Positions 12,116 through 26,040 of a stretch of DNA of 64,000 nt are shown here, in pieces. Source of the stretch: Pyrocephalus nanus (taxonomy: Eukaryota; Chordata; Aves; Passeriformes; Tyrannidae); NCBI GenBank assembly GCA_038380795.1, contig CM076259.1, positions 100,117,739 to 100,181,738 on the forward strand, given 5' to 3'. The position numbers were made by a program, and so were the translations under genes. A model generated the notes under the pieces. It saw only the letters and a list, made by a program, of their open reading frames with translations, did not search any database and was not told the origin of the DNA. Positions within the stretch are counted from its first letter, which is position 1; each line of letters opens with the position of its first letter.

Positions 12116-15100
12116 AGCCAGCTGGCAGAGCCAGCACCAGACAGGACACTGGAAATTTACAGTTGTTGAAAATATTAATCAATGCTGTTAAACAGTTTCT
12201 TTTGTAATGTGCCCAAGATATCAGGAGTGAGTTTAAGAGAGATTTGTCAGGGATTGCTCCTCAGGGAGACTGTGAGCTGAATTATATCTCTTCGTGGATA
12301 TGCTGACCCATAGTTGAGTATTTCTGATTTACACCCTGTAATTCTGTTTGACTTGCAAGTACTCCTAGAACAAAGGTCAGTAAAAAAGGTCTTCAAACAA
12401 TTATTTACCATTCTGGACAGGAATAGTGATGGGCTCCTTCTATCCTAAGAATCTTTGGTTCCCCCTTCTTTCTGCAGCAGCACAGGTTAAAGCTGCAGAT
12501 ATGCTGCTGAAATACAGCTACACAAGTTTGTATTTTGTAACTCATGCCAATCTTCTACTGAGCTGTTTGCTTTCTGACTCTGGGCTCTCATCCTCTGTTA
12601 ACTGCCCTTTACCCATTAGCCTGTTTCAGAGGCTGTTCCTAATTTTAACTTCTGTGTGGACTCAGGAAACAATTTCTCAACATGTACATGAGGAATAAAG
12701 ATTAATCCAATACTTATTTTGACAGTGATATAAAACCCATAAATGCATTATACAGTCTAAGAACAACCTACCTAAGCAATTAGCTCAGTAATCAGACATT
12801 TAAAAACAGTGGCAGAAAAGCAGAGCTACGGATTATGATGCTTGATGATTTACTTTATTTAATAGAAAAGCATGCAGAATTTTAATTACTATGAGGAGAG
12901 TCTGTGCTTGCTGCAAGTACTCATATGGGTTGCTAATGTGACAATTGTGCTTTGACAAGGAAGGACTGCACAAGGCAAGACTTAAGAACTGGCAGGTAGG
13001 AATACAGTGACTATTTTGTTTCAGACCATGCAAGAGAACACATATCTGAAATGAATAAGTGACAAGAGGGAAGTATTGGATTTCTGTGTGAGGAGCTGAC
13101 AAGTCAGACAAACAGCAGCCATATATTATCTGTGATAGTGAAAAGATCACATCACTTAAAACCTTTGAAGCAACAGGAAAACTGAAAGCAACATCATTTT
13201 ATAATGATCTAAGAGAAAATGGTCCCTTTTTTTTTCTCTTCCTGCTTATATATAGCTGTTAGAGAGAGCCCTGCTGAGCAGAAAATGGAGCATATGATCA
13301 GGGGCAGTCCAGTGAGTCAATTTACTGACTAATACTGTAGATTATCATGTCAAATAAATAGCATCAGCAATATGAACAATAATGAAGCCTAGTTTATTTC
13401 TTTCCTGTAAATTAAAATGAAGATGTTTTTGGAATTGTCACACCTTGGATATATGAGCCAGATTCTCTTAATCATCCAAAACAAATTGCATTATTCTTTA
13501 TAGTGGCATTTATTTTAGTAGCCATTCCACAACTGGCAACCTGAAACGATCTATTTAAATGTGTCAAACAGGTTTAAAATATCCTCTAGACAACTGTCCC
13601 CTCAGGTTCAATGGTCTCACACTTTGAAATACCTGCTCCCTCAGACCCAGAGAAGAGAAAGCTCAGCCTTTCATCCTGTATGGAGAAATTATTCAGTGCA
13701 GCGTCATATGGAGACTCTCCAAAAGAGCTCCAGTATCATCAGTAAAACATCCAGCCATGAAGCCAACAGGGAAAAAGACTCATAGAAGCCCCAGATGGCC
13801 ATTAAAAAGAACCTTTCCTTGCCTGGTCTTCTATCTTCCTATGACTCAGAGTGTCAGTGAGCAATCATGAGGGGGATATTGCCAGTATTGTGCAGACTCC
13901 TTGTGTCAAATTGAACGCTGCCTGAAGAGATGGTACAGTTAGCAATCTGGTAAAATTTCCACTCCATACAAAAGGAGTTAATTTAATTTAGGTGTACTAT
14001 ACCAGACTTCATGTGTTTTACTGATGTGCAACCTCGAGGTGAAAGTCAGATCACTTTTTGGTCCATCAAAATTCTAGCATGACCAAAAACTTAGGGAAAT
14101 AACATTTGAATTGCAAATCTCTGCCATTCCTTTGGGCTTAAGAATCATAATCAACGCTATTGACTTCTAAAGTCCTTTGTCTAAGAATAGAGATGAGAGT
14201 AATGGAAGAGACATTTACTCATTGTTTGTCAACGATAAGCCACAGAGCCCGAATATTGCATGTCTGTTAAGTATAATTTCCTGAAGGTAGTGTGTAAACT
14301 TTTATAGAAATTAGCACAGTGTTATAAATTTAGCACATATAAGGAAAAGCAGATGGCACTGCTGTGACTGGACATGTCATTGGAGTATTCTGGTGCATGC
14401 CAAATCTTTAATCTATTACTATTTGCGTATACTACCACATTACTCAGTTTTCAGTAGGCTAGAAGAACATGTACTATGCACAAACAACAACTCTGTTTGA
14501 TGAGCTTTAAACAGAATAAAATTCAGATCCCATTTGCTGGTTTTGCAGCACTCACTGTGATCATTTCCCAAAGCCTCCAAATGGCTCATGTTACATGTTC
14601 TGGGTGGCAAGAATGAAATCACAGACTGCTACATGGGCCCCTGCACTTGGTGATCTTCAGCTTTCCGTGCCAGCAATGGGACATGCTGCACGTAAGGAAC
14701 AGGAGATCAAATTAGAAGCATTACATTTCAAAGTGCTTTGTGGTACTGAAAATTCTTTGAGCAATTAGCAGCTCTCTTGATATTGAAAAAGGAATGTTTT
14801 AATTAAAAACAAAATAACACAAAATCTATTTCCTGATTATTCTTAAAGAGTAGAATAACACCTTTCAGTTCAGAGGTGATCTTGACAAGGTGCAGCTCTA
14901 CCTTTACAATTTGTCTTTACTTTGTAGGAAGATAATTATTTAGCTGCAAAGAGCAGAATGGGCCAGAGCAGATAGGACTTGAGGAAGGAACTGAATTTTG
15001 CAAGCAGGAGGTGTAGGTACTCCTGCCTGGTACTCATGAGGCTCGTGCATGTTCACTGAAGTAGAAACCTGTGTTGCTGGGTCTCCCTTTGTCTAGGGGA

Positions 15101-16000
15101 GCTCCCTGCACTGCTTCATTCTCTGGCTTATTGACATATTTTCTGAATATAATTGTTCTGCTGGTGTTGTCCTTTCTCAAAAGTGGAACCTCTGGGTCAT
15201 GAGGTTGTAAGCCCTCTCAGTGAGTCCTGACTTTTCCCAATGCTTAACAACAGGCTTCTCCAGAGCTCTGGCACTGCAGACACTGATTTAGAATTACTCC
15301 AGGACACATAAAATATGAAACATATAACATGCACATGTCAGGAAGGCTCCCAGGATAGCAACCCTTTATTTTTGTATTATTCTTATGCTCTCTCCTTTAG
15401 GTAAGTTAACTGGACATTTCTTCTTTTTTTTCCCTTGATGTTCATATGAGCATCTGAGATCATCTCCCAAGAATACCTCTTCTACTGCTTTAGTCATGCT
15501 TCCACATTTCATCTGCTTGTACCTCTCAATACTGAGTTTTCTTATATGCTGCTAAATCTATTGTTTCAAGTTATTCCTTAATCATTTTTGCCAAGTAATA
15601 AAAGGCCATCACTAGGAAATCTGTTGCTTAGCTACTGGCCTGGGCAGATGGTCCTCCTGGAGAAATGCCAGCACCCCACCAAAGAGCCTATTTTTGGGCA
15701 GAGAGGATTGGGCAGGTTTAATGACCCATGTCCATGTGTTCTGTATCCCTGCTTCTCAGAACTACTGAGAGGGAAAAGCTTCCATAAAAGATAGCATTTC
15801 AAAAAGTTATTAAAAATGGACTTTGCGGTTTGATAAATGCTCTGGAGTGTGCTCCTAATATTAAAATGGAATAAAAAAATACTCACTGGGTGAGCTTCCC
15901 ACTAACAAATGCCTTCAGGGAATACATTAGATGACAAGATTAAGTAGGTGCTCACATCGATATGTATGTCCATATATCTCCGTGGGCAGGTGCATACAGA

Positions 16001-16042
16001 CTGTGTGAGTGTGTGTACTTGTGTGACACTGTGTGTGTGTGT
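16001..16042. repeat. Imperfect (TG)n microsatellite
   Basis: TG repeats occur in two blocks separated by a short interruption. Alternating purine-pyrimidine sequence of this kind can adopt Z-DNA. It is intronic and likely length-variable. Confidence 0.75.
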
Positions 16043-16926
16043 AATACAGTAATAGGAATACTATCAAACCCATTATAAATGAAATATTATTTAATTTCCA
16101 CTGTATGCATACTCCCAACGACCTTGTAAGATTTATAGATTTATTACTTATCAGATGAGAAAAAAACACCCCAACAATTCCATTGCACTATCAAGTTGCT
16201 ATAGCACTGAGTGCCATTGATTTTTACCTCATGATGAATGTTTATTTTGCTGACAGTAAATAATATTAGAGTTTTATAGAGCAACCCTCAAAGAAGCAAA
16301 TAAAAATGAAAAGAGAGAAGTCTATTTGTGTAGTAAATTTCTCATACATTCAAACAGTCAAGATGTTTCTACGATGCAACAATTTAATTTTGGAAACAAG
16401 TTTAAAGTGCAGATAGCTGGAAAATATTTTGTTTAACCCAGTCATGCTTTGGAGCTATGCAAAAATAGATAGAGAAATCCAGATTGAGATCCTGACTAAC
16501 AATGAGAATTAAATGATATGCAAAGTCAGAAAGTATAATTTGTGTAATAGGAGATAAGAAAAGAAAACCAACTCCAGAACATTATTTTTTTGGAAGCCTG
16601 GCATTAAGAACTGATAACTGGAAAAGTAAGGTTTGTCACCTCAGGAATGAAAAAAAGAAAAAAAAAAACACACAAAACTTATGAAATTTGCATGTGAACA
16701 ATTTAAGATTATTCCAATATTCTTGACTATTTTTAACTGAGAATATAAATTATTAATGTAATTTGCAATATTTAATTCATTTTGTGCAGTATTTGCATAA
16801 ATTAAATGCATGAATGTCTGAGAAAGCTCTGGTAAACTCTGTCTGCATTTGCAGAGGTTTGTTCTGGGTGTTTGTTGTAGCAAATGGCTTGAAGGAGAGA
16901 ATCCACCAACAGAGATGCAAAAGGTG

Positions 16927-16979
16927 TTTTCCTTTTCCTTCCCTTTCTCCTTCCCCTCCCTCTTCCCCTTCCCCTTCCC
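16927..16979. repeat. Pure pyrimidine tract, 53 nt (CCTT/CCCTT type)
   Basis: Every base from 16927 to 16979 on + is C or T, arranged in short TTCC/TTCCCC units. Long homopurine-homopyrimidine tracts with partial mirror symmetry can form intramolecular triplex (H-DNA). On the GLRA2 sense strand it also resembles an extended polypyrimidine tract, and it is followed by AG-containing sequence. Confidence 0.85.
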
Positions 16980-17225
16980 AGCACTGAGCAGGAGGCCTCA
17001 GCAAGGTGCACAGATGCCACAGGTTCAGCGCTTCCTCCCCAGCCCGGGTGCAGGCAGGGAGCGTGGTGTGGTGCCTGCTGAGTCTGGCCTGAGGCAGAGT
17101 AGGGGAGCTGAGAGAATAAAAGTCTGAGCCTTAGTAAATCTCCAGTGGTACACTGTTTTAGAGGCTAACCTATATGAATCAAGTCATGAATACTGTTGGT
17201 AGGCCCTGTGTGCACATATACACTT

Positions 17226-17228
17226 CTT

Positions 17229-17265
<37 letters not shown>
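17226..17265. repeat. Poly(T) run of about 40 nt with one C interruption
   Basis: This is a T homopolymer with a single C at 17241, located about 50 nt upstream of a CR1 fragment. It could be the tail of an old insertion in the opposite orientation, but no body of such an element is recognisable. Confidence 0.85.
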
Positions 17266-17272
<7 letters not shown>

Positions 17273-17314
17273 GAGTAGTAAGGTACTCTGAGATGCCACA
17301 GAGAGGGCACACGA

Positions 17315-17632
17315 ATGGTCTAAAAAAAACATGTAGGATGGTGGTGACCAGTGACAGGACCCAAGGGAATAGCCTGAAGTTGTGTCAGGGGAGGTTTAGG
17401 TTGGATATTGGGAAAAGGTTCTTCACCCATCTGGGCGGTTGGGCACTGGAACAGGCTCCTCAGGGAAGTGGTCACAGCACTAAGCCTGAGAAAGTTCAAG
17501 AAGCATTTGGATGATACTCTCAGGCACATGATGTGACTCTTGGGAATGGCCCTGTGCAGGGCTAAGAGTTGGACTCAATGAGCCTGATGGGTCACTTCCA
17601 AGACAGCAGATTCTGTGATTCTGTGATTACAG
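17315..17632 (+). mobile_element. CR1 LINE 3' fragment, sense orientation
   Basis: The sequence follows the CR1 3' region: a GGTTTAGGTTGGATATTGGG segment, an arginine-lysine-type remnant around CACTGGAACAGGCTCC, then the TTGGACTCAATGA block. It ends with two exact ATTCTGTG units at 17610-17625 and a partial third, the hallmark 3' terminus of CR1. It is 5'-truncated, as most CR1 copies are, and lacks reverse-transcriptase coding capacity. It sits in the GLRA2 intron in the same orientation as the gene. Confidence 0.92.
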
Positions 17633-20600
17633 TTAAGGCAGAGGCCAATGAGAATTGTCCTAAAGATGCAAAAAAATATTATCTTCCACAAAATATTTGA
17701 ATCTGCTCCAAGAAAAGGATCACAGAACCTGACAGGAAAAATCCTGGGGAGATGGGTGCTCAGATATTCCTCTCTATACTGCAGTCTTTGAGCTTGGGTG
17801 CCCCAAGAGCTGCACTGGCCATTCCCCCAAGCCTGTCACACCCCTGGGACACCATGTGGCCTTGTACTGTGACAAGATTTGCTCGGTGGTGTTGGCCCTA
17901 CAGAAGGTTCCAAGGCAGGAGAGCATTGAAGTCTGAGGCTGGGGCTTGAACACTACAAAAAGGAGGCAGGTGAGACTCTGCTTGTCTCTCCTGAGGCAGA
18001 TGTTTTGCAGAAAGCAGGAGAAAATAGGGTAAGTGAATTCTGGGTAAGTTTCCATTGGTTTTTTTTAGGTTTATCAAATGTAGTCTTGCTTTACATAGTT
18101 TAGCTTTAATGTGCCCATTAACATCTATTTTATGTTCCAGCTGACACAGTCATATGTTTAAATACTAACTTTGCAGTTTGCTCAGCCTTGCTTGCAGACA
18201 AAATGAGCACAAGGCAGTTGCCGTGTATCCAACAGATTTCTGGTCAGAGCAGATTATCCTTCAAATCTAGGTCATTAGCATGTGTTTGTTTGATGTAAAA
18301 CACTAATGTGCCATTCTCACTGATAAACTGGCCAGCCTCTGCTTTCATTGGAGAGAGCCTGGCAGAAGTTACCCAAGAGCAGTCAAGTCTCCAGACTTCA
18401 CTGTCCTTAGAAGATTTAATACCCAGTCAAATTATAACTATAAGACATTCATAGATCACTGTGTCTGGGTATTTTTAGGGATTACTTTCATTTGAAACAA
18501 AGGGAAACCAAGATACTTTGTCAGGAATTAATCTGCTGGCTTTTTAGGAGGAATGATACCATAGCATCTATGATGCTTTGCAAAACAGCAGTTCATCTGG
18601 TTCTGCCTCCCCCAAAATGAAAACATTAATTATATTATCTATAAAACATGAAATTGAAGAAGAAATTTTTTTAAACTGTGTTTGTAAAATTGAGAAGGGG
18701 AAGACTTGGTTTACTTAAGAAAAAGGAATTATTATTTTTTTGACAACTCAGTCACCCTTACTGACTGTCTAATCTTTATTATTAAAGTAATCCTTGAAAA
18801 ATTTAGATTCCACTTATAGTTTTTTTCAAGCCAGGAAAATATTTTTTGCTCGCAACATGTTTAAATTATGTTAGTCTTTCAGTTGGATAATGTTCAATTC
18901 CTACTTGAAAAGGGCGAAGCCACATTAACTACCATTTCATTATTGTATTAACAACAGTTCACTTGCTGTTCTTAACAGACTGAGTAAGTAAATCACTCAT
19001 GCTTCAGAGATTCTTCTGCTGTTTATCAGAGACAGGAGATATTACTAAACACAATTTTCGAAAACAAACCTAAATTTGTCCGTTGGAAACCCTTACCAAA
19101 GACAATGATGACCAATTTCTCTTCCATTGATTAAAATGCCTGTGTGTTTATAATACAAGGTCTGTTTTACTTACATTTTATAAGGCATGAGGATTCAAAT
19201 GAGAGCAAAAGCAAACCTCAGTGAGCAGGAAAATCACTGTTAGGAGTGGCAGAAATGGGGTGAATGCCAGAAATGGGGTGAACACCACTGTCACATTCAG
19301 AATGGTGGGTCTTGATGAAGTGGCAGTAGGATTGGTCAGAGACTGTCTATTTTTTTGATTAAATATCTTGCTGAATATTTGGGGAAAACAATATTTAGAC
19401 CAATATTTAGATTCTTGGAATGTTTGATATCTACTTTGGGCAGAATAGAGCTTAGAAGGTGAAAATTTTGCATCACCTTCTGTTCCTCTGAAGTTAAAGT
19501 GGAGTGGGAATGGCATCTGGCATAGGTGAGCTGAGATCCAGAACTCTTCAGTGTGTAAGAAATCAGAGAAGTTTTTTAGTGGCCCTGTTATTGCCAAATG
19601 CCACCAGAGCTTGTTCTATCTTTCCTTTTACCCCAAATAAGAAATTGGAACACATAGGTTTACTGTGTAAGATTTATCTCTTTCTGTATCAGGAGGATTT
19701 AGCCTCAAGGCAAAACTATGTATAAGAAAAACATGACACTCAAAGTACTAAAAACTATGGAAATTCAAAACATTTCAACCTTGGCACCAGGTCCCAGCAT
19801 ATTATCAAGAGGTAGAAGACTGAATTCCCAGAGAACATGCTGTATTTGGTGAGAAGGAATGGCTTCTGTTCCAGGATCCTTTCTCCAGCAGTGGTCAGAC
19901 ATGGATATGGTATTTAAAAGCTGCAAGACAAACCTAGAACTTCTCTGTCTTCTGAAAATGAGCAACAAAGGGTGTAATTTCATATGAACTAAGTTGCAAT
20001 TTCAATAACTGCACATGTACCTGTGGATCTGTGTCACTGAGCTATTTTCATCATGGGAAATGGTCTCACACAAAGATTTGCACACAGAAATGAAATATAA
20101 CTTCCTTTAAAAAAAACCCTCTCCAGATCTCCTTTATAGTGTTACTGTGTCTTATCCTATTTCCCGCATGGGGGGTGGGGGGAAAGAAACCAACAACTAA
20201 ACCCATAAACTACTAATTTTCCTTCCATTTATTAATTTTCACTATGATTTTATGATCTTGTGATATCATCCCCCAAACATAGCTTTTCTAAGATAAAGGG
20301 ATCTCATCTATTTTCTTCCTCCTCGTACAAAAAGGGCTTTTATCATCCTTGCTGCTCTTGTTTGTATTTTGTCTAATTCTGCTATGTTTTCACTAGGTTT
20401 GAATGACCAGAAATGCCTCTTGTGTTCACAAACTGATCACACTGTGAGTGGATAAAATGGCAAAAAGACATTTTCTGGTTTGTTTGCCTTTTACCTGACT
20501 GCTGCTTAGCAGAGGACTAATGTTGTCAGAATCATCTATGTGGTAATTCCCCAAACTGCCACTCAGGAAAAAAAAAGAAAACCATTTTTAGCCCATTACT

Positions 20601-23600
20601 GTCTATGCGTAATTAGGGTTATCTTCTGCAAGGTACTTTACCTTGCACTTATCACCCCTGTATTTCATTTTCTGCTGTTTTTTTTCTTAGTCACTCAGCT
20701 TTTAGAATCCTTCTGGAAAGTCTGGTTTGGCTTTGTCTGCTTTAAATGTCCTGTTCCATCTGTGTACCTCCCTTGAGAACCTTTGTCCCACTCATTTATA
20801 AATCAGTTCCTTCTTATTGGTTCTCGCACAGATTCTTGGAGATTCCCTCCAGCGATTCCCTCAGTTTTTAAGTGGATTTCTTAGTACCAAAGTCCGTTAC
20901 TGCCATTTAAACAGTTAATCTATGAAAGGACCTTCCCTCTCATCTCCTGACAGTTTACCCATGTAAATGGCTCCTGTGAGGGACCAAAGGGGATTTGAAA
21001 GTCCAGACATGCTTCTCAGCTGAACTACCTCTGCCCGCATATTCAGTGACTCCTGAGAACTGAAACCATGTAAACACAACAGTCTGCAAAACCACACCAT
21101 GAATTATGTAAAGTATTGAGAGGTGGGAGGTGTCTCAAAGTTATAAAGATAATTTAGGAATGAAATCTCAAAATATATTTTAATATCTATTTCCTATTGA
21201 TTCCATTTTACATTCAAGTCTGAATTGATTGTAAGTTTCTAACTTTGTGCTTATGAATGCCAAAAGGAAAATTTCTCTGATGTTCTCTATCCTGTACCTA
21301 AAATTAATCATCCGTGTCCTCAAAATTTAATTAAACCAGATAGTCTTTTAAATAGTTTTACCACCATATGTTGGAAAAAAAGTAGCAAAATTAAAAGAAT
21401 AAATCACATCAGAGAGTAAATTAAATACACTAAAGCCAGTCTCTCTCTAATTTTCCTCATTGTTAAAACTGAGTCAATGCTGACAATAAGTGTTTAAAAG
21501 TGGTGAGGAAAAAGCACTTTAGAATGCATTGTACTGAAAGCTGTGCATGGAAGGCATTGAATGGGCTAGATTTTCTAAAGTGTTTTCCCCATTCCTGATT
21601 GCTTTGGTGTGAAGCTGGTAGTATGAAATACATTCTAAATCTGATGCAGTAGAAATAAAAGTTTCACAAAGATGAAATATGAAGAAAGAAAACCATGTCA
21701 GAGGCATTATCCTCCCATTTACATGTTTCCATGTAAAGCTACATCATGAGAATCTAATACCATTACTTTGTAAAACACTGAAAATTATTAAATTCATAAA
21801 GGGAAATTAAAAATTGAGAAAAATATATGAGTCTTGTTTGATGAAAATTGTTTAAAGCCAATGCCTAAGTCTGTTCATTATGACACCCTAAGATGATATG
21901 CATAAACCTATGTTGTTTAAAAAGCATCTGTAGAAAGAGTTTGACCAAATATCAGAAAATATAATTAGTTTTCAAAGGATAATTATTCTCCACACTCAGG
22001 GTATGAACATCTGAAAGAAAACTATCAAAAGAACACTTTTATCTTGCTATTTGTTCCTTTTCTGTTTCTCGTCCTAACTTATGACCCTTTTCCCTATGCC
22101 TTAATCAAGAACAGATGGAGTTATGACTACGTATTACGTAACACTAACTTCACATTCCTTTAGAATGATAAAGTTAATTACTTCAATGGCAGTGGATTCT
22201 GCCACTCCAGTAGATGTCCAGTAGCTTCCAGCTGCTCTTTGATTTTGGTTTTAAAATCTGTAAATACATGAATAGTCTGGGATTTTTCTAGGGAAGATCC
22301 TGTCCAGTTTAAAATTGATAAGCTTTAAGTGTAGTCTGATTAAAATAATGATAGAGATGTTTGAAAAGTAATTAAGACTATTTTGCCAGTGACTAGTGAA
22401 CAGCACAGGCTGAAGACTGTCACTAGATTAGTCTTCATGATAGATATGCCAGATGGTATGAGAATGAAGAGTCACTCTGCAACCCCAGCAGAAGGTACCC
22501 TTCGTAGTTCACCAACCCTCTAGGTTAAAAGAAGACTACTTAAGGAAAGGCACTTGGAGTTCTTCATCTCACACTTTGGAACATGATTGAAAAAACAGTT
22601 CTCTTTGTCAAAGTATATAAATTTGGTTTTCCTTCTCTGTAACTATTCCCCCGAATCCTTTATATATATAACTGGATGCTGGAAGATTATCTGAAATTTC
22701 AAGTGGTATTTTTATCGTAATATTATCATGTTTTACGGACAGCTTTTTTTAACTACATCCCTACTGCTAAAGTAAATCACATGAAGGGTTTTGTTGTTCC
22801 TTAGACCAGGTCTCACCACATGACTCACAGCGTCAGTCCACGGTGGGCAGATTCACCTGAAAGAGAGCTTGTTGGCTTGGTCCATGAGAGAGTGAGCTAA
22901 CCCACAAACAGAGTGAATAATGAATTTCCAGCACTTGGGTCAACCCCCAGCTCCCCTCAGCAGTTCTGATGGGACTGTGAGATCTGGCAGTGCTCACGGT
23001 GTAAGCATGTGCCAGACTGCTACCCCCTTCAGCTCCTGAGGGATTTTACTGCTGAAAATCCCACAGTGGTTATGGAGCTGCAGCATCTCCATGGCTAGAG
23101 GTGAGGCTGTAAGGACCCTGACTTTCCTCGCTTCTGGTGGCACCTAGATGATCACAACAGCTACAGCTTAGGTATCTCCAGTGCTGTGTTTGTGTAAGAG
23201 AGTAATATCAAATGTAGAAACAAGTGGCAAAGGTAAAACACAATGCCATTCTCATAATTACTTATTTAGTGTTTAAAAAAGATTTTTCTGATAAAGTTTA
23301 AAAAAACCCCTACCTAAACACACATATTTTTTTTGCACCCAGCAAACAGCTCCATGTTGGGAAAAAAGGTAACAAACTGATCCAGAGATTTATCAGGGAG
23401 AAGGAGATTCAAATCTGATCAAGCAGAGAAGGAAACCAAGCATGTACTCCTCATACCCCAAGTGAATGCTGTACCTCTTGTATCCAGGGTAAACTGCATC
23501 TGCTGCAGTACTAAAAAAAGTAGCATGAGGACTGGGCATGCTTCTCTCTGGGTTTTGTGAGAAAGAAGTGGCATAGACAACTATCTGGTGGGAAAAGCAG

Positions 23601-25689
23601 AACTTTAAATCCTGATGGGAAATAAGTGGCTCCTTACAGTTAAAGGTTAGGTGCTGAAAGAAATGTGATTTAAATATCCCTGTCCCTAATCTCAGATGGC
23701 TTCCCACTCAAGTTGCCACAATGTAAACTCAGAAGGGGGGCTGTGACACTGAAGATAAAATGCTCAGCCCCATGTGACAAAGCTGTGACACAGCAGAGCA
23801 CAGTGGAAGTCAGGACTCTCCAAGCCTGCATTGAGCTCAGTACGCGGTTTTTTTCTTCCCACAGATCTCTCAGGAGTAACAGAAATTAAATTTTTTAAAA
23901 ATTAATGAAGTACATATGGCAACACAGCTGCTGAAAATCTGCTACCCTTTTTAATCACCTCTCATGTCCTGGGCATGCATTTTATCCTTCTTACTGAGTA
24001 AAAGGGAAACCTCTGAGAGGAAGGCATCTCCCTGTACTACTGGGGGCTTTGTAGTGTTACTAAGTCATGCAAGAGAAGCATTGCTTATAAGGCTATCCAG
24101 AACTTAGGTCTCAATAGGTTCATCTTCAAAATACTTTACATACTTACAATCACTAGGACAAGCAGAGTTTTAGCAGAGGTACTGCCAAATGCAAATAAAT
24201 ACATTTGAAAGAGGAGGGGACTATTCTTTTTCTAAATGATGGTGAGCTTCTGAAATGAAAACATTAGAAACCCTGGATAAGTGATCCAAGAGCCTTGCAA
24301 TGACCCAATTTTCCACCTGCTTATGGGTACACTTAGAACAGTCCTCAGGCTGAAGTGGTGGGAGCTCCAAAGCACTGTTTACTCCCTGTCCTCCTTCCAT
24401 AAGCATTCAATACCATAAGCAGTCAGAGTGACTGTTTCTCATTTGGTAGCCTTGGATCACACTGCTGGTTATTCACATTTGCTTGTCAGCTCCAAGGTAA
24501 GGAGAGCAAGTTGGATGATATATTTAATTCCAATGCTGCAGCTGGGGAGACAGAAAAATGCAATTATTGAAAAAGGTGCTTCTGTGAAGTAGCAGTGATT
24601 TACATCCTGAATAGGTGCAAATTATCCTCCCTTCCCATCCCTAAGTTCAGCCAATATACTTCTTATTCAACACCTTGCTGCTGTGATGCTTTTTTTGTTG
24701 CAGTCTTTGATTCTCTGTTAAGTTCAGAAGGCTGTGGTTTATTAAGAGATATGAGGGAGTATTCTCTATGAGGGAGTGGGCTCCTTGTGAGCCCAAAAAG
24801 TGGTCATTTTCAGTCAACAATGAAGTGTCTGTTGGTCAAAGAAAGGGCCTTTAACTAGGGCAAGCTGCTGAACCTACAATTCATTCCCTCTGGAATGAAA
24901 AAGAATAGAGCTGCTTTGTCTCTTGGTTTTGAATCCTTCATGGAGGGCTGCCAGCAACTGTTAACTTGTGTATTATTGTGCTATCGGACAGGAGAAATGT
25001 CAGTGAGAATTTACCAGCACAGCCACAAGCCTTTCATCACACAGTTATCATAGCAATAAAGTTCAATGGTAGTTACTCACCTCTCCAAAAACAAATATCA
25101 CCCACTCAGACATGAGAGAGAATGGATTTCTGTGAGATGGTGCTACATTAGCTCACGCTATTGCACCCAACTCCCAGGTACCATTAAATCCAAGTGCACA
25201 GTGCACTTTGAAGTATTGATTGTCAGAGCACTCCTTCTCCGTCTTTTGTAGACTGGAGATGGAGCTGCAATGCTGTCGTTAGGCTGAGCAATGACAACAC
25301 ATTGCCATGAGCTTGGGCCTCTGGATAACTGCGTCATTCTATTCAAACTGCAACAGACTCCCTGATGCCAACATGACCATATTTCCTCCCCACAGAAAGC
25401 CCAAGGAGAGCAATGAGAAACCTGTGGAATCAGATCTCTTCCCTATGGAGCTGGGATACAGCTTGCTGTTCAGGCCACTTGATTTAGTCATAGCTAGGAA
25501 AATTAAAGCTCTGATTCACAAACACTGGAAATCACCTGATTTCCATGTATTTTTATGTGAGTTTTAACTGCTTGTCTTTGAAACCTGGACTTTATATCAT
25601 AGCTTAACCAGCTGATTTACTGAGGTGCTTTGGAGAGTGCACCTCAACTACTCAAGTACATGGCATGCCCAATAGACAGGTGACTGTGT

Positions 25690-25714
25690 CTTATCTGTCT
25701 TCTTTATCCCCCAG
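25690..25714 (+). other. GLRA2: 3' splice site of GLRA2 terminal exon
   Basis: A strong pyrimidine-rich tract (TTATCTGTCTTCTTTATCCC) runs into CAG at 25712-25714. The reading frame becomes recognisably GLRA2 immediately after it, with the first codon GAA at 25715. The intron phase is 0. Confidence 0.93.
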
Positions 25715-25993
25715 GAAGATGAAGTTGCTCGTGACAGTCGATTCAATTTCAGTGGCTATGGCATGGGTCACTGCCTCCAAGTCAAAGATGGCACAGCAGT
25801 CAAGGCTACTCCACCCAACCCACCTCCAGCACCACCAAAGGATTCAGATTCCATCAAAAAGAAGTTTGTTGACCGTGCAAAAAGGATTGATACTATTTCC
25901 CGTGCTGCATTCCCACTCGCCTTCCTCATTTTCAACATCTTTTACTGGATTACATACAAAATTATACGTCATGAGGACATTCACAAGAAATAG
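25715..25993 (+). CDS. GLRA2: Glycine receptor subunit alpha-2, last coding exon (C-terminal 92 residues)
   Basis: GLRA2 is a Cys-loop ligand-gated chloride channel subunit of inhibitory synapses and embryonic neurons. The exon opens in phase 0 with EDEVARDSR, the end of the variable M3-M4 cytoplasmic loop. It continues with [18 protein letters not shown], which fits alpha-2 rather than alpha-1 (GPACLQAKDG) or alpha-3. A proline-rich stretch lies at exon residues 33-41 and a basic segment ([13 protein letters not shown]) at about 47-59. Transmembrane segment M4 spans about 64-84, and the short extracellular tail ends HEDIHKK before a TAG stop. The complete protein is about 450 residues, so the ligand-binding domain and M1-M3 are outside the window. 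The frame is intact with no frameshift. It is called from strong recall of the family; paralogue assignment is confident. Confidence 0.97.
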   Translation, partial: EDEVARDSRFNFSGYGMGHCLQVKDGTAVKATPPNPPPAPPKDSDSIKKKFVDRAKRIDTISRAAFPLAFLIFNIFYWITYKIIRHEDIHKK

Positions 25994-26040
25994 GCAACTC
26001 TGGTTCGCCAGGACTTCTCAGCCAAAGTGATCCACATGTA

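Larger units (their letters stand above)
1..25714 (+). other. GLRA2: Intronic sequence of GLRA2, immediately upstream of its last coding exon
   Basis: This stretch ends at the splice acceptor of the GLRA2 terminal exon. I searched it by eye for the preceding exon, which encodes transmembrane segment 3 and the start of the cytoplasmic loop, and did not find it. The window therefore probably starts inside the last intron. The sequence is AT-rich and broken by stops in every frame. It contains two CR1 fragments, homopolymer runs, TA and TG repeats, a pure pyrimidine tract, two CpG-dense islets and one coding-like patch on -, all listed separately. I recognise nothing else in the rest. An unrecognised non-coding RNA or nested exon cannot be excluded. 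Confidence 0.8.

Noticed and set aside
19178..19597. Open frame of 139 codons on -
   Set aside because: No conserved motif, AT-rich composition and a small local duplication of GGGGTGAA-type sequence inside it. It is probably intronic noise.
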